From positions 496,001-560,000 of the forward strand of contig NZ_CP115757.1 of NCBI RefSeq assembly GCF_027912675.1: a stretch of 64,000 nt of DNA. Direction: 5' to 3'. Below are positions 1 through 9,865 of the stretch, one piece after another. The notes beneath the pieces were generated by a model. That model was given only the letters and a program-made list of their open reading frames with translations, had not been told where the DNA came from and did not search any database. This stretch comes from Paracoccus sp. SCSIO 75233 (GTDB lineage Bacteria > Pseudomonadota > Alphaproteobacteria > Rhodobacterales > Rhodobacteraceae). The position numbers and the translations under genes are program-made. Each line of letters begins with the position of its first letter. Positions within the stretch are counted from its first letter, which is position 1.

Positions 1-67
1 CGTAAACACACGCTTCTGACGTCGGTTCATAATAACAGATTATAAAACTGCCTTGATGGAACAATGC

Positions 68-96
68 AAAAACGCCGTCCGGGTTTCCGGACGGCG
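68..96 (-). terminator. Rho-independent terminator of the DUF533 gene
   Basis: A perfect 10-bp inverted repeat, CGCCGTCCGG and CCGGACGGCG, flanks a 4-nt loop. Read on the minus strand it is followed by five T residues. It lies about 30 nt beyond the stop codon of the minus-strand DUF533 gene. Confidence 0.85.
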
Positions 97-127
97 ATGA
101 ATTTATTGTCAGTTGACGCGAATCCGA

Positions 128-970
128 TCAGCTATAGAGGTTCTGGACCCCGATCTGATCGTGAATCTGGTTCACGATTTGCGGTTGCAGACCAAGCGCT
201 TGCGCCAGCTGGTGCAGATACTGCGCTTCTTCCTGGCTGTCGAAATCAATCGCCATGACCGACATCAGATAAACCTGCGGCGCGAGGCCCTGCGGCACGT
301 CCCGCGCCAGTGCCTGCGCATCGACCGGCATCGCCATCTGTTCGCGAATGAACTGGCGCTCCTCGTCGTCGAGATCGCCAAGCTCGCCCATCAGCCGTTC
401 CTTCTCGGCGTCGTCGATCTGGCCATCGGCCTTCGCCGCCTGGATCATGGCGCGCAGCATCAGACCGGCAACCGCGTTCTGTTCGGCGGTCGGCGCGACT
501 TCGGGTTCGTCGTTGCGGGTCAGCGAGTCGTTCAGCAATTCGCCGAAGGAGGCGTCATTCGACTGCTGCGCACCACGGCTGGCAAGGCTGCCTGCCGCAG
601 CTGAGCCGCCGAGCATTCCGCCCAACAGATCGCCAAGGCCGCCAGCGCCGCTGCCCCGTCCGCCCGTTACCTGATCCAGCAACCCGCCAAGCCCGCCGGA
701 GGCACCCGCGGAGTTCGGGCCGCCGTAACGTGACCCCGATCCGGCACCGGTGCTGCCACCCAGAAGGCCGCCAAGCATGTCTCCGAGATTCCCGCCCGAG
801 CCGGAGGAGCGGCCTTGCAGGCTTCCGCTCAGCTGGTCCAGCAAGCCGCCGCCGCTGCGGCGCGAACGGCTGCCGGACTGGTTTTGACCGGCGTTTTTCA
901 TCACGCTGCTCAGCCCTTTTGCCAAAATTACGCCGCCTGCGACGCGGGCGAGGGTTTTCATCAGACTCAT
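128..970 (-). CDS. DUF533 / TerB-like protein with Gly-Ser-rich linker
   Basis: This 280-residue protein has three parts. The N-terminus (about 1-30) is a short hydrophobic alanine/glycine stretch. Residues about 30-125 are low-complexity Gly/Ser/Leu repeats such as LGGLL and LGDLLGG. The C-terminal 125 residues are helical and acidic and match the DUF533/TerB-like fold ([13 protein letters not shown], then [15 protein letters not shown]). DUF533 proteins (YebE type) are widespread and lack an established biochemical role. The gene has its own terminator and diverges from tuf. The family assignment is from recognised motifs; no function is inferred. Confidence 0.8.
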   Translation of the reverse strand: MSLMKTLARVAGGVILAKGLSSVMKNAGQNQSGSRSRRSGGGLLDQLSGSLQGRSSGSGGNLGDMLGGLLGGSTGAGSGSRYGGPNSAGASGGLGGLLDQVTGGRGSGAGGLGDLLGGMLGGSAAAGSLASRGAQQSNDASFGELLNDSLTRNDEPEVAPTAEQNAVAGLMLRAMIQAAKADGQIDDAEKERLMGELGDLDDEERQFIREQMAMPVDAQALARDVPQGLAPQVYLMSVMAIDFDSQEEAQYLHQLAQALGLQPQIVNQIHDQIGVQNLYS

Positions 971-1179
971 TCCAGATCTCCAATCTGTTTGCGGTTGCCA
1001 CAGTTTCCGAGGGCATGTGGCGGAAAATGAACGTGTTTTTCAACGATTCGGTTCCCGATGCGGCTTTAGCCCAGCATAGCCTGCCTGCCCTTGATTTTTC
1101 CCGAATCTACTTTTATTTCGCCCTGCAATACGAAAACCGGGGAACGGACAGCCATCTGCCCCGATCAAGGAGGCCTCAT

Positions 1180-2355
<1,176 letters not shown>

Positions 2356-2371
2356 TGATGTGATCCGTGGC

Positions 2372-2657
2372 GGTGCGTGTGAACACGCACCCTACGGGTT
2401 TTGCGATGACGGTGTTGTGGTGCGTGGATTGCGCACCATACGGCGCGGTGTGATGATGTTGTTGTGGTGCGTGGACCGCGTACCATACGGCGCGGTATGA
2501 TTATGTCGTTGTGGTGCGCTAAAGCGCACCCTACGCCATTCTATCGCCCGTAGGGTGCGCCTTGGCGCACCAAACCCAAAAACCGAAACCCGTCCCGAAA
2601 GGGGCGGGTTTTTTCATTGGGATACAGCCCCGCGTAGGGTGTGTGCTTGCACGCACC
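2372..2657. repeat. Cluster of six REP-like palindromic units
   Basis: The 390-bp gap after tuf holds at least six short palindromes sharing GGTGCG, a short loop, CGCACC and the tail CTACG or ATACGG. They are near 2372-2397, 2419-2442, 2466-2490, 2513-2535 (+ orientation) and 2550-2572, 2634-2658 (inverted). The second and third copies have decayed arms. Their head-to-tail and inverted arrangement and shared tail are typical of REP elements. Identical core units recur between rpoB and rpoC. The tuf terminator lies among them. Confidence 0.8.
2587..2614 (+). terminator. Rho-independent terminator downstream of tuf
   Basis: The arms AACCCGTCCC and GGGGCGGGTT pair, with one T-G wobble, around a GAAA loop, followed by a run of T residues. 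It lies about 230 nt after the tuf stop, past most of the repeat units. Confidence 0.85.
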
Positions 2658-2745
2658 AACACCCCCTCACCACCATCCTGACGCATTCTGTCAGCACACC
2701 CGCCCATAATGATCCGTGACGCAACTGCATATCAGGAGAGATGTC

Positions 2746-3141
2746 ATGATCGATCATGTGGGTTTCGCCGTGTCCGACCTCGCCCGGTCGCGGGCCTTTT
2801 ACGAAGGCGCCCTCGCACCGCTTGGGATCACGGTGATGATGGAGATGACCGAAGAGGCGACCGGTGGAAACGGCGCATTTCTCGGCCTCGGCAAGGACGG
2901 CAATCCGTTTTTCTGGATCGGCACCGGCAAGGCCCCGGCCACCAGCGTTCACCTTGCCCTGTCGGCACCCGACCGGGACAAGGTCGCGGCATTTTATGAC
3001 GCGGCGCTGGCGGCAGGCGGCACGGATAACGGCGCGCCGGGGCTGAGGCCCGAATATAGTCCGGGGTATTACGGTGCCTTCGTGCTGGATCCGGACGGCA
3101 ATAATATCGAGGCGGTCTGCCATGAGAAGCAGCCGTCATGA
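2746..3141 (+). CDS. VOC family (glyoxalase/bleomycin resistance-like) protein
   Basis: This 131-residue protein has a vicinal-oxygen-chelate fold: an opening MIDHVGFAVSDLARSRAFYEGAL segment, and a closing segment ending in FVLDPDGNNIEAVCH with the expected metal-ligand glutamate. Such proteins are metal-dependent lyases, isomerases, dioxygenases or antibiotic-binding proteins, and the substrate cannot be read from sequence. The start at 2746 is chosen because AGGAGA sits just upstream; an in-frame GTG at 2716 lies before that site. The next gene overlaps by 4 nt (ATGA), so the two are translationally coupled. Confidence 0.85.
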   Translation: MIDHVGFAVSDLARSRAFYEGALAPLGITVMMEMTEEATGGNGAFLGLGKDGNPFFWIGTGKAPATSVHLALSAPDRDKVAAFYDAALAAGGTDNGAPGLRPEYSPGYYGAFVLDPDGNNIEAVCHEKQPS

Positions 3142-3551
3142 AAACCTATCAGGGAAGTTGTTTCTGCGGCGCGGTCGCTTTTGAGGCGGATGGTGACCTT
3201 GCTGACGGCACGATGCGCTGCAATTGCCGGTTCTGCCGCAAGATGCGCTATTGGGAAATGCGGCTCCCGGATCCGGACGGGTTCCGGCTGCTGAAAGGCC
3301 GGGAGGCGCTGGCGGAAACGCCGCGAGCCGAAGCGGACGGGTTGGACATGCATCACCGGTTCTGCGCCCGCTGCGGCACGAGGTTATGGACCGAGGGGAA
3401 TATCGCCGAAATGGGCGGTCGTTTCGTGATGGTCGTGGTTGCCGCGCTCGACAATGCCAGCGAGGCGGAACTGGCCGCAGCGCCGGTTCACTGGGCCGAC
3501 GGGGCCAGCGACAACTGGCAGTGTCGGGCGCCCGAAACCCGGCATCTGTAG
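3138..3551 (+). CDS. GFA/CENP-V family zinc-binding protein
   Basis: This 137-residue protein has the zinc-cysteine pattern of the glutathione-dependent formaldehyde-activating (GFA) family: C8-F-C10, then C28-N-C30-x2-C33, and a later C76-x2-C79. Founding members were proposed to help glutathione react with formaldehyde, but most family members are uncharacterised and this one should not be called a formaldehyde enzyme on sequence alone. It overlaps the VOC gene by 4 nt and probably shares its transcript. Both are passengers between tuf and tRNA-Trp. Confidence 0.85.
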   Translation: MKTYQGSCFCGAVAFEADGDLADGTMRCNCRFCRKMRYWEMRLPDPDGFRLLKGREALAETPRAEADGLDMHHRFCARCGTRLWTEGNIAEMGGRFVMVVVAALDNASEAELAAAPVHWADGASDNWQCRAPETRHL

Positions 3552-3666
3552 ATTTGCCGAGCAGGCCCGATCCGTGCTAGGGTCGGGCCATCACGCAACC
3601 GGAGCAGGTGTCATGGACAAGTCCCCGATCTGAACAGTTTTTGCCCAGATTTGGAAAGGACAGGCC

Positions 3667-4341
3667 ATGCATGCCAGTTTTCTCGATGCGGCGCAGCCGT
3701 ATCCGATGCGTTTCCCCGATGGACGGCTGAATACCGGCCTCGTGCATCTGAACCGCGTCATTGACCACCCGAATATCGAGATCGGGGATTTCACCTACGC
3801 CAGCAGCTTCGATCCGCCAGAGGACTGGGCGGCGCGGCTGGCCCCCTATACCTATGCAGGCGCGCCCGAAAAGCTGCGGATCGGGCGGTTCTGCCAGATC
3901 GCTGACCGGGTGCGGATCATCACGGCTTCGGCCAATCATCCGATGAAAGGGATCTCCACCTATCCGTTTGCGATCTTCGATCATGCGCGCTTCGCCGACT
4001 ACAAGGATCAGATCAGTGGCTTGCCTGACACAGTCATCGGTCACGATGTCTGGCTCGGCGATGGTGCGGTGATCCTGCCCGGCGCGCGGATCGGCAGCGG
4101 CGCGATTATCGGTGCCGGGGCCGTGGTGACGGGGGAGGTGCCGGATTACGCGGTCGTCACAGGCAATCCGGCGCAGATACGGCGGATGCGGTACGGGCCG
4201 GAGGAGATCGCGCGGCTCCTTGATCTCGCATGGTGGGACTGGCCGGTGGAGCGTATCGGGGCGGCGATCCCGGCGCTCGCCAGCGGCGATCTGGCCGCGC
4301 TTGAGGCGATGGCGCGAAGTGCGCCGCCGTCGCGGAGTTAA
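3667..4341 (+). CDS. CatB-like hexapeptide-repeat acetyltransferase
   Basis: This 224-residue protein has left-handed beta-helix hexapeptide repeats, clearest at residues about 120-160 (VIGHDVWLGDGAVILPGARI followed by GSGAIIGAGAVV), and the ASANHPMKGISTYPF segment typical of the xenobiotic acyltransferase (CatB/Vat) group. These enzymes transfer acetyl from acetyl-CoA to hydroxyls of small molecules such as chloramphenicol or streptogramins; the true substrate is unknown and resistance cannot be assumed. AAAGGA lies about 6 nt upstream of the ATG. A 115-nt gap separates it from the GFA gene. Confidence 0.85.
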   Translation: MHASFLDAAQPYPMRFPDGRLNTGLVHLNRVIDHPNIEIGDFTYASSFDPPEDWAARLAPYTYAGAPEKLRIGRFCQIADRVRIITASANHPMKGISTYPFAIFDHARFADYKDQISGLPDTVIGHDVWLGDGAVILPGARIGSGAIIGAGAVVTGEVPDYAVVTGNPAQIRRMRYGPEEIARLLDLAWWDWPVERIGAAIPALASGDLAALEAMARSAPPSRS

Positions 4342-4459
4342 CTGTCATGAAACTGAACCCTGCCGGTTATATCACGGCGCTTGACTTAATTCGGCCCGCG
4401 CGGCTACCTCAGGGGCCTTGGCCGACCCACGCAGCCTTTTTCCATTAGGTGCATCAGAT

Positions 4460-6334
4460 ATGTTTCGCTGGTTTGAGAGCCGGCTTGATCCCTATCCGCA
4501 GGATCGGCCGCAAATGCCGCCCCGCAGTTTCTGGGCGTTTCTTCTGCATTATTCGCGGGGTGCGCTGCCGTGGCTGCTTCTCTTGTCGCTGGGCGCTGCG
4601 GTCATTGCCGTGATCGAAGTGGTGATGTTCGGCTATCTGGGCGATCTGGTGAACCGCCTGTCAGAGACGCCGCGCGATCAGTTCTGGGAGGTCGAAGGCG
4701 TCCGGCTTGGCCTGATGGGGCTGCTGCTTCTGGTCGTGCTACCGGCGCTGAACGGGCTGGCGAGCATGATCATGCATCAGACGCTTCTGGGCAATTTTCC
4801 GCAGCGTATTCGCTGGCAGGCGCATCGCTATCTGCTGCGGCAGTCGATCGGCTATTTTCAGGACGAATTCGCCGGGCGGATCGCGCAGCGCCTGATGCAG
4901 ACCGCGCTTGCCGTGCGCGAAGTGGCGATGAAGCTGATGGATGTGGCGGTCTATGTCGCCGTGGTGTTTCTCGGCGCGGTTGTGCTGGCGGCGAGCCAGG
5001 ATTGGCGGCTGGCGCTGCCCTTTGCAGTCTGGGGTGTCGCCTTCGGCATCATGCTGTGGAAGATCGTGCCGAGGCTTGGCCGGGTGGCGCAGGCGCAGGC
5101 GGATGCGCGCAGCGCGATGACCGGGCAGGTCGTCGACAGCTACACCAATATCGCGACGGTCAAGCTGTTCTCCCATTCCGACCGGGAAGAGGCGTGGATG
5201 CGGCAGGGCATGGACGGGTTTCTGAACACCGTTTACGCGCAGATGCGGCTGTCGGCCTTGCAGGATATTCTGTTGACCATCCTGAACGCCTGCCTTGTCG
5301 CCGCCGTGACGGGCGTCGGTCTGGTGCTGTGGACGGGTGGCGGCATCAGCGTCGGGGCGCTTGCCGTGGCGGTGCCGCTGGCGATGCGGCTCAATAATAT
5401 GTCGCACTGGATCATGTGGGAATTCGCCGCGCTGTTCGAGAATGTCGGGACGGTCCGCGACGGGATCTCGTCGCTGGCGTTGCCGCGTGCGGTTCAGGAT
5501 ATGGACGGGGCGCAGCCTCTGGCAGCCGGGCCGGGCGCGGTGCGTTTCGATCACGTCACATTCCGCTACGGGATGGAGGAGACGGAGCGTCCGCTGGCCG
5601 TGTTGGACGATCTGAGCCTCGACATCGCCGCTGGAGAGCGGGTCGGGCTGATCGGCCGTTCCGGCGCGGGGAAATCCACGCTGGTGAACCTGCTGTTACG
5701 TTTCCATGATATCGAACAGGGTCTCATCACAATCGACGGGCAGGATGTATCGCAGGTCACGCAGGAAAGCCTGCGCGCAGCAATCGGGGTTGTGACGCAG
5801 GACAGCAGCCTGCTGCATCGCTCTGTGCGGGAGAACATCGCCTATGGCCGGCCCGACGCGAGCGCGGCGGATATTGACCGCGCCGTCATCATGGCGGAGG
5901 CGCAGGATTTCATCCCGGAACTGGCCGACAGCAAGGGCAGGCGCGGGCTGGACGCGCATGTCGGGGAACGCGGCGTCAAACTGTCCGGCGGGCAGCGTCA
6001 GCGGATCGCGATTGCACGGGTGGCGCTGAAGGATGCGCCGATTCTGGTGCTGGACGAGGCGACATCGGCGCTCGACAGCGAGGCGGAGGCGGCGATCCAG
6101 TCGCGGCTGGACGCGCTGATGGAGGGCAAGACGGTCATCGCCATCGCGCATCGCCTGTCCACCATTGCCGCCATGGACCGGCTGGTGGTCATGGACCGGG
6201 GCCGGATTGTCGAGCAGGGGACGCATGCCGAATTGCTCCGGGCGGGCGGGCTTTATGCGCGGCTTTGGGCGCGGCAATCGGGCGGGTTCATCGCCGTTGA
6301 CGACACGGCGGAGGCGGTCAACGCGGCGGAGTAG
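4460..6334 (+). CDS. ABC-type exporter, fused permease and ATPase (MsbA-like half-transporter)
   Basis: This roughly 624-residue half-transporter has an N-terminal six-helix membrane domain (about residues 30-330) and a C-terminal nucleotide-binding domain. Walker A GRSGAGKST is at 399-407; the signature LSGGQRQR, Walker B ILVLDEATSALD and the switch region IAHRLSTI follow. It would act as a homodimer or heterodimer to export a lipid, peptide or drug-like molecule from the inner membrane; substrate is not predictable. The start may be the ATG at 4460 or a TTG at 4418; neither has a strong ribosome site. It is the last passenger before tRNA-Trp. Confidence 0.9.
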   Translation: MFRWFESRLDPYPQDRPQMPPRSFWAFLLHYSRGALPWLLLLSLGAAVIAVIEVVMFGYLGDLVNRLSETPRDQFWEVEGVRLGLMGLLLLVVLPALNGLASMIMHQTLLGNFPQRIRWQAHRYLLRQSIGYFQDEFAGRIAQRLMQTALAVREVAMKLMDVAVYVAVVFLGAVVLAASQDWRLALPFAVWGVAFGIMLWKIVPRLGRVAQAQADARSAMTGQVVDSYTNIATVKLFSHSDREEAWMRQGMDGFLNTVYAQMRLSALQDILLTILNACLVAAVTGVGLVLWTGGGISVGALAVAVPLAMRLNNMSHWIMWEFAALFENVGTVRDGISSLALPRAVQDMDGAQPLAAGPGAVRFDHVTFRYGMEETERPLAVLDDLSLDIAAGERVGLIGRSGAGKSTLVNLLLRFHDIEQGLITIDGQDVSQVTQESLRAAIGVVTQDSSLLHRSVRENIAYGRPDASAADIDRAVIMAEAQDFIPELADSKGRRGLDAHVGERGVKLSGGQRQRIAIARVALKDAPILVLDEATSALDSEAEAAIQSRLDALMEGKTVIAIAHRLSTIAAMDRLVVMDRGRIVEQGTHAELLRAGGLYARLWARQSGGFIAVDDTAEAVNAAE

Positions 6335-6417
6335 CGAAATTCCGGTGACTTGACGCCCCGCGATGCGCTTCCCCCCTTGCGCCGGGGGGCGTTCCGCCGT
6401 AATCAGGCGCCCGGCCT

Positions 6418-6493
6418 AGGGGTATAGCTCAGTTGGTAGAGCATCGGTCTCCAAAACCGAGGGTCGTGGGTTCGAGTCCCTCTGCCCCTGCCA
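6418..6493 (+). tRNA. trnW: tRNA-Trp (CCA anticodon)
   Basis: A 76-nt cloverleaf: the acceptor stem AGGGGTA pairs with TGCCCCT, the D-arm is TAGCTCAGTTGGTAGAGCA, the anticodon CCA is at 6451-6453 in a CGGTCTCCAAAACCG stem-loop, and the T-arm is GTGGGTTCGAGTCCC. The CCA end is encoded. Its position just before secE-nusG is conserved in this family, although here a sulfotransferase-like gene intervenes. Confidence 0.98.
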
Positions 6494-6553
6494 GTTGCCG
6501 TTGCGAGTTGTCGCCGGAATGATCCGGGAACAATCAATGCCAGCCATGAAATC

Positions 6554-7450
6554 ATGACAGTCCGTATTCACGTTGGGGCGCACAAGACCGCCAGCACCGA
6601 ACTGCAATATGCGATTCGCAGCGTGCGGAACGAACTGGCCGGGCAGGGTTTGGGTTTTCTGGGGCCAAGCGCGCTGCGCAGCCAGAGGTTGCCGCTGTCT
6701 CGGGCCATTCGCGGGGATCAGAACTTGGCGGCTGAACCTTTGCGGGCGAAGCTGCGATACTGGCTGTCGTCCCATGAGGATCATCTGATTTCGGAGGAAA
6801 ACATCCTCGGCACCACCAGTCGCGGCGAGATGTTCGGGGGCGATGATGTGCTATATCCCGGTGCGGAAGACCGGCTCGCCAGAACGCTTGAGCTGCTTGG
6901 CAAGCCTGAGGTGGAGCTGTTTCTTGCCATCCGTGATCCTGCGACCTTCGTGACCTCGGCTTATGGTCAGCAATTGCGCAGCGGTGCCCTGGTCGATGTC
7001 AGCACCTATGTGCGTGGCGTGAAGGTGCGGTCGCTTGACTGGACCGGATTGATCGAGCGCCTGCTGGGCTGCGAGGGCGTTTCGCGGGTCGTATGCTGGC
7101 GTCTTGAGGATCATACGCAGGTGCGGGGCAGGGTGCTTGCCCGGCTTCTCGGCCCGGAGCGCGCGGCATTGGTGCCGCCTGCGACGCTGCGCCATCGCGG
7201 CGTTTCAGAAAAGGCCTATCGCTATTTCATGAAGACCGCGCTTGAGGATATGGAAACCCCGGTTCAGACCTTGCTGCGGGACGCGCAGAAGCGCCATCCG
7301 CGTCTGGAGGGGGAGCCGTCGATGCGTCTGCTGCACCACCGGACCTATAGATCCTCGCTGGTCAACTATGACGCGCAGGCCGGGCGGATCGCCGGGATGG
7401 AGCGGGTGGAGTTCCTTCGCCCGCAAAATCCGCCCGTCCCGCCGGTATGA
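6554..7450 (+). CDS. Sulfotransferase-like P-loop protein
   Basis: This 298-residue protein opens with IHVGAHKTASTELQ (residues 5-18), which resembles the phosphosulfate-binding loop of sulfotransferases (GxxKTGTT type) with alanine and serine replacing glycine and threonine. Further in, VELFLAIRDPATFVTSAYGQQLRSG resembles the 3'-phosphate-binding segment (RDP...S). No other domain is seen. Related proteins in Rhodobacteraceae often sit near polysaccharide genes, but here the gene is isolated between tRNA-Trp and secE. The altered loop leaves catalytic activity uncertain. Confidence 0.6.
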   Translation: MTVRIHVGAHKTASTELQYAIRSVRNELAGQGLGFLGPSALRSQRLPLSRAIRGDQNLAAEPLRAKLRYWLSSHEDHLISEENILGTTSRGEMFGGDDVLYPGAEDRLARTLELLGKPEVELFLAIRDPATFVTSAYGQQLRSGALVDVSTYVRGVKVRSLDWTGLIERLLGCEGVSRVVCWRLEDHTQVRGRVLARLLGPERAALVPPATLRHRGVSEKAYRYFMKTALEDMETPVQTLLRDAQKRHPRLEGEPSMRLLHHRTYRSSLVNYDAQAGRIAGMERVEFLRPQNPPVPPV

Positions 7451-7506
7451 CGCTTGAAAATATCGCCGCCGGGGTTTAATTGGGCGGCTGCAACACGAGG
7501 ATCAGC

Positions 7507-7698
7507 ATGACCAATCCCGCCAAGTTCCTGTCGCAGGTCCGTGCCGAGGGCGCGAAAATCACCTGGCCCACGCGGCGCGAGGTGGTGACGACCACGATCA
7601 TGGTTTTCATCATGGCGACGTTGGCTGCGCTGTTCTTCTTCCTGGTCGATATCGCGATCCGCACCGGGCTGACCGCGCTTCTGGGCGCTGTTTCCTGA
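7507..7698 (+). CDS. secE: Preprotein translocase subunit SecE
   Basis: This 63-residue protein is the minimal bacterial SecE: an amphipathic N-terminal helix containing AEGAKITWPTRREVVTTT, then a single membrane span (about residues 35-58). SecE clamps the SecY channel in the inner membrane. The start at 7507 gives the family N-terminus MTNPAKFLSQVRAE; an in-frame ATG 27 nt upstream is less likely. nusG follows after 229 nt. Confidence 0.95.
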   Translation: MTNPAKFLSQVRAEGAKITWPTRREVVTTTIMVFIMATLAALFFFLVDIAIRTGLTALLGAVS

Positions 7699-7927
7699 TC
7701 CACGTCTGACCGAGCGCCCGGTTTTCAGGGCCGTCTTGGGTGGATATGTGATCTGATTGGCGCTTGAAGCGGGGTTGCAATTGGTCGTGTCTGGCTGTAT
7801 GTCCGCCCGACCTGCCCGGATGTCGGCGTGCACGATTCGTTGCGCGCCGGTTTCGTTTTTCGGGCTTGGCAGAAATTCACGGGCGGATTGGCCGCCCCCA
7901 CGACAAGAAGCAGGGGTCGATCGGAAC

Positions 7928-8467
7928 ATGGCAAAGCGTTGGTATTCGGTCAGCGTCCTGTCGAACTTCGAGAAAAAGGTCGCCGAGGCGATCCGTCAGG
8001 CAGTGGCTGAGAAGTCGCTGGAGGACGAAATTGACGAAGTGCTGGTACCTACCGAAGAGGTGATCGAGGTACGGCGTGGCAAGAAAGTGACGTCGGAACG
8101 GCGTTTCATGCCCGGCTATGTGCTGGTGCATATGGATATGACCGACCGGGCCTATCATCTGGTGAACTCGATCAATCGCGTCACCGGGTTTCTGGGCCAG
8201 CAGGGCAAGCCGTCGCCGATGCGCGATGACGAGGTGAACCATATCCTGCATCGCACCGGCGAGGGCGGGGCAGAGGCGCAGCCGCGCAATCTGATCCGCT
8301 TCGACGTGGGCGAGATGGTGAATGTGACCGACGGCCCGTTCGAGGGTTTTTCGGGCACCGTCGAGGAAGTCGACGACATTGCGGCCCGGATCAAGGTCAC
8401 GGTGTCGATCTTTGGCCGGCCGACGCCGGTCGAACTGGAATTCACGCAGGTCGCCAAGACCTCGTGA
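7928..8467 (+). CDS. nusG: Transcription termination/antitermination protein NusG
   Basis: NusG binds RNA polymerase and couples it to Rho or to the ribosome. The 179-residue protein has the NGN domain (about 1-115: KRWYSVSVLSNFEKKVAEAI, then RRFMPGYVLVHMDM) and a C-terminal KOW domain (DGPFEGFSGTVEEVD). The frame is open further upstream, but family length and the N-terminus MAKRWYSV support 7928. It lies between secE and rplK, the usual order. Confidence 0.97.
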   Translation: MAKRWYSVSVLSNFEKKVAEAIRQAVAEKSLEDEIDEVLVPTEEVIEVRRGKKVTSERRFMPGYVLVHMDMTDRAYHLVNSINRVTGFLGQQGKPSPMRDDEVNHILHRTGEGGAEAQPRNLIRFDVGEMVNVTDGPFEGFSGTVEEVDDIAARIKVTVSIFGRPTPVELEFTQVAKTS

Positions 8468-8554
8468 TTTAAGCGCGGGAGGCGCAGGCCGTACCGCTAT
8501 ATCTGCCCCATCAGTCCAATTCAGGACGGGGCGCGATGAAAAAGGAGAGGCCAG

Positions 8555-9007
8555 ATGGCCAAGAAAGTTGTTGGGCAGCTCAAGCTGCAAATCAAGGCGG
8601 GCGAAGCCAACCCGTCCCCGCCCGTCGGCCCGGCTCTGGGTCAGCGCGGCATCAATATCATGGAATTCTGCAAGGCCTTCAACGCCAAGACGCAGGAAAT
8701 GCAGAAGGGTGCGCCGGTCCCGGTTGTGATCACATACTACCAGGACAAGTCGTTCACCTTCGAAACCAAGACGCCGCCCGCGTCCTTCCTGATCAAGCAG
8801 GCCGCCGGTCTGAAGCCGCAGGGCAAGCGCAACCGCGCCAAGGGTTCGGAAAAGCCGGGCCGTGCGACCGCCGGTTCCGTGACCGCCAAGCAGGTGCGCG
8901 AGATCGCCGAGATCAAGATGAAGGACCTGTCCGCGAACAGCGTCGACGAAGCGATGAAGATCATCGCCGGTTCCGCCCGTTCCATCGGCATCGAGGTGAA
9001 AGGCTAA
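8555..9007 (+). CDS. rplK: 50S ribosomal protein L11
   Basis: This 150-residue protein forms the base of the ribosomal stalk with 23S rRNA. The N-terminal domain carries [31 protein letters not shown], including the proline-rich hinge. The C-terminal RNA-binding domain ends [22 protein letters not shown] lies directly upstream of the ATG. rplA starts 3 nt after its stop, so both are co-translated. Confidence 0.98.
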   Translation: MAKKVVGQLKLQIKAGEANPSPPVGPALGQRGINIMEFCKAFNAKTQEMQKGAPVPVVITYYQDKSFTFETKTPPASFLIKQAAGLKPQGKRNRAKGSEKPGRATAGSVTAKQVREIAEIKMKDLSANSVDEAMKIIAGSARSIGIEVKG

Positions 9008-9010
9008 GTC

Positions 9011-9715
9011 ATGGCAAAGATCGCTAAGAAAAAAGCCGCCGCCCGCGCTGCCTTTGAAGGCAAGTCCAACCTGACCGTTGACGAGGCCGTCAAGCTGGTC
9101 AAGGGCGCGGCTTCCGCGAAATTCGACGAAAGCGTCGAGATCGCGATGAATCTGGGTGTCGACCCGCGTCATGCCGACCAGATGGTCCGCGGCGTGGTTC
9201 AGCTTCCCGCTGGGACCGGCAAGGATGTCCGCGTCGCCGTGTTCGCCCGTGGTCCGAAGGCTGACGAGGCCAAGGAAGCCGGTGCGGAAGTCGTTGGTGC
9301 CGAGGATCTGGTTGAATCGATCCAGGGCGGCAATCTGGACTTCGACCGCGTGATCGCCACGCCCGACATGATGCCGCTGGTCGGTCGTCTGGGTAAGGTT
9401 CTTGGTCCGCGCAACCTGATGCCGAACCCGAAAGTCGGCACGGTGACGATGGATGTCGCGCAAGCCGTGGCCGCCGCCAAGGGTGGTGAGGTTCAGTTCA
9501 AGGCCGAGAAGGCCGGGGTCGTTCATGCCGGGATCGGCAAGGTCAGCTTCGACGAAGACAAGATCGCGCAGAATGTCCGCGCTTTCATCGAAGCCGTAAA
9601 CCGCGCCAAGCCCAGCGGTGCCAAGGGCACCTATGTCAAAAAAGTCTCGATCAGCTCGACCATGGGGCCGGGTGTCACGATCGACATCGCTGACGCGGTT
9701 GCCGCGCAGTCGTAA
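9011..9715 (+). CDS. rplA: 50S ribosomal protein L1
   Basis: L1 forms the mobile L1 stalk at the E site, and in many bacteria represses its own operon. The 234-residue length is typical. Recognisable segments are [39 protein letters not shown] followed by [12 protein letters not shown], and the C-terminal [11 protein letters not shown]. It ends the rplKA unit; a strong hairpin follows 26 nt after the stop. Confidence 0.98.
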   Translation: MAKIAKKKAAARAAFEGKSNLTVDEAVKLVKGAASAKFDESVEIAMNLGVDPRHADQMVRGVVQLPAGTGKDVRVAVFARGPKADEAKEAGAEVVGAEDLVESIQGGNLDFDRVIATPDMMPLVGRLGKVLGPRNLMPNPKVGTVTMDVAQAVAAAKGGEVQFKAEKAGVVHAGIGKVSFDEDKIAQNVRAFIEAVNRAKPSGAKGTYVKKVSISSTMGPGVTIDIADAVAAQS

Positions 9716-9740
9716 CAGACCCGAACAGGTTTCGGATAAA

Positions 9741-9774
9741 AATCCCCCGGCATCCAGATGGGTGCCGGGGGATT
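9741..9774. terminator. Bidirectional terminator hairpin between rplA and the Hint-domain gene
   Basis: A perfect 12-bp inverted repeat, AATCCCCCGGCA and TGCCGGGGGATT, encloses a 10-nt loop. It lies between two converging genes. Short T-rich flanks on both sides make it a plausible terminator in either direction. Confidence 0.8.
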
Positions 9775-9865
9775 TGCGTTTGTGGTGCGAGTGTTGGCAG
9801 GTGTTGCTGCTTTGCGAGGAAGCCCCTTGGGTTGATTCGCGCGGGGGCTTCGCCGGTGTGTCGGG

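Noticed and set aside
730..1179. 150-codon N-terminal extension of EF-Tu
   Set aside because: The frame is open upstream but overlaps the DUF533 gene, and AAGGAGG plus the family N-terminus place the start at 1180.
2372..2657. Possible CRISPR array
   Set aside because: Units are palindromic, irregularly spaced, in both orientations, and no cas genes are present; REP-like elements explain them.
7757..7927. 57-codon N-terminal extension of NusG
   Set aside because: The sequence is unlike NusG and the family length fits the start at 7928.
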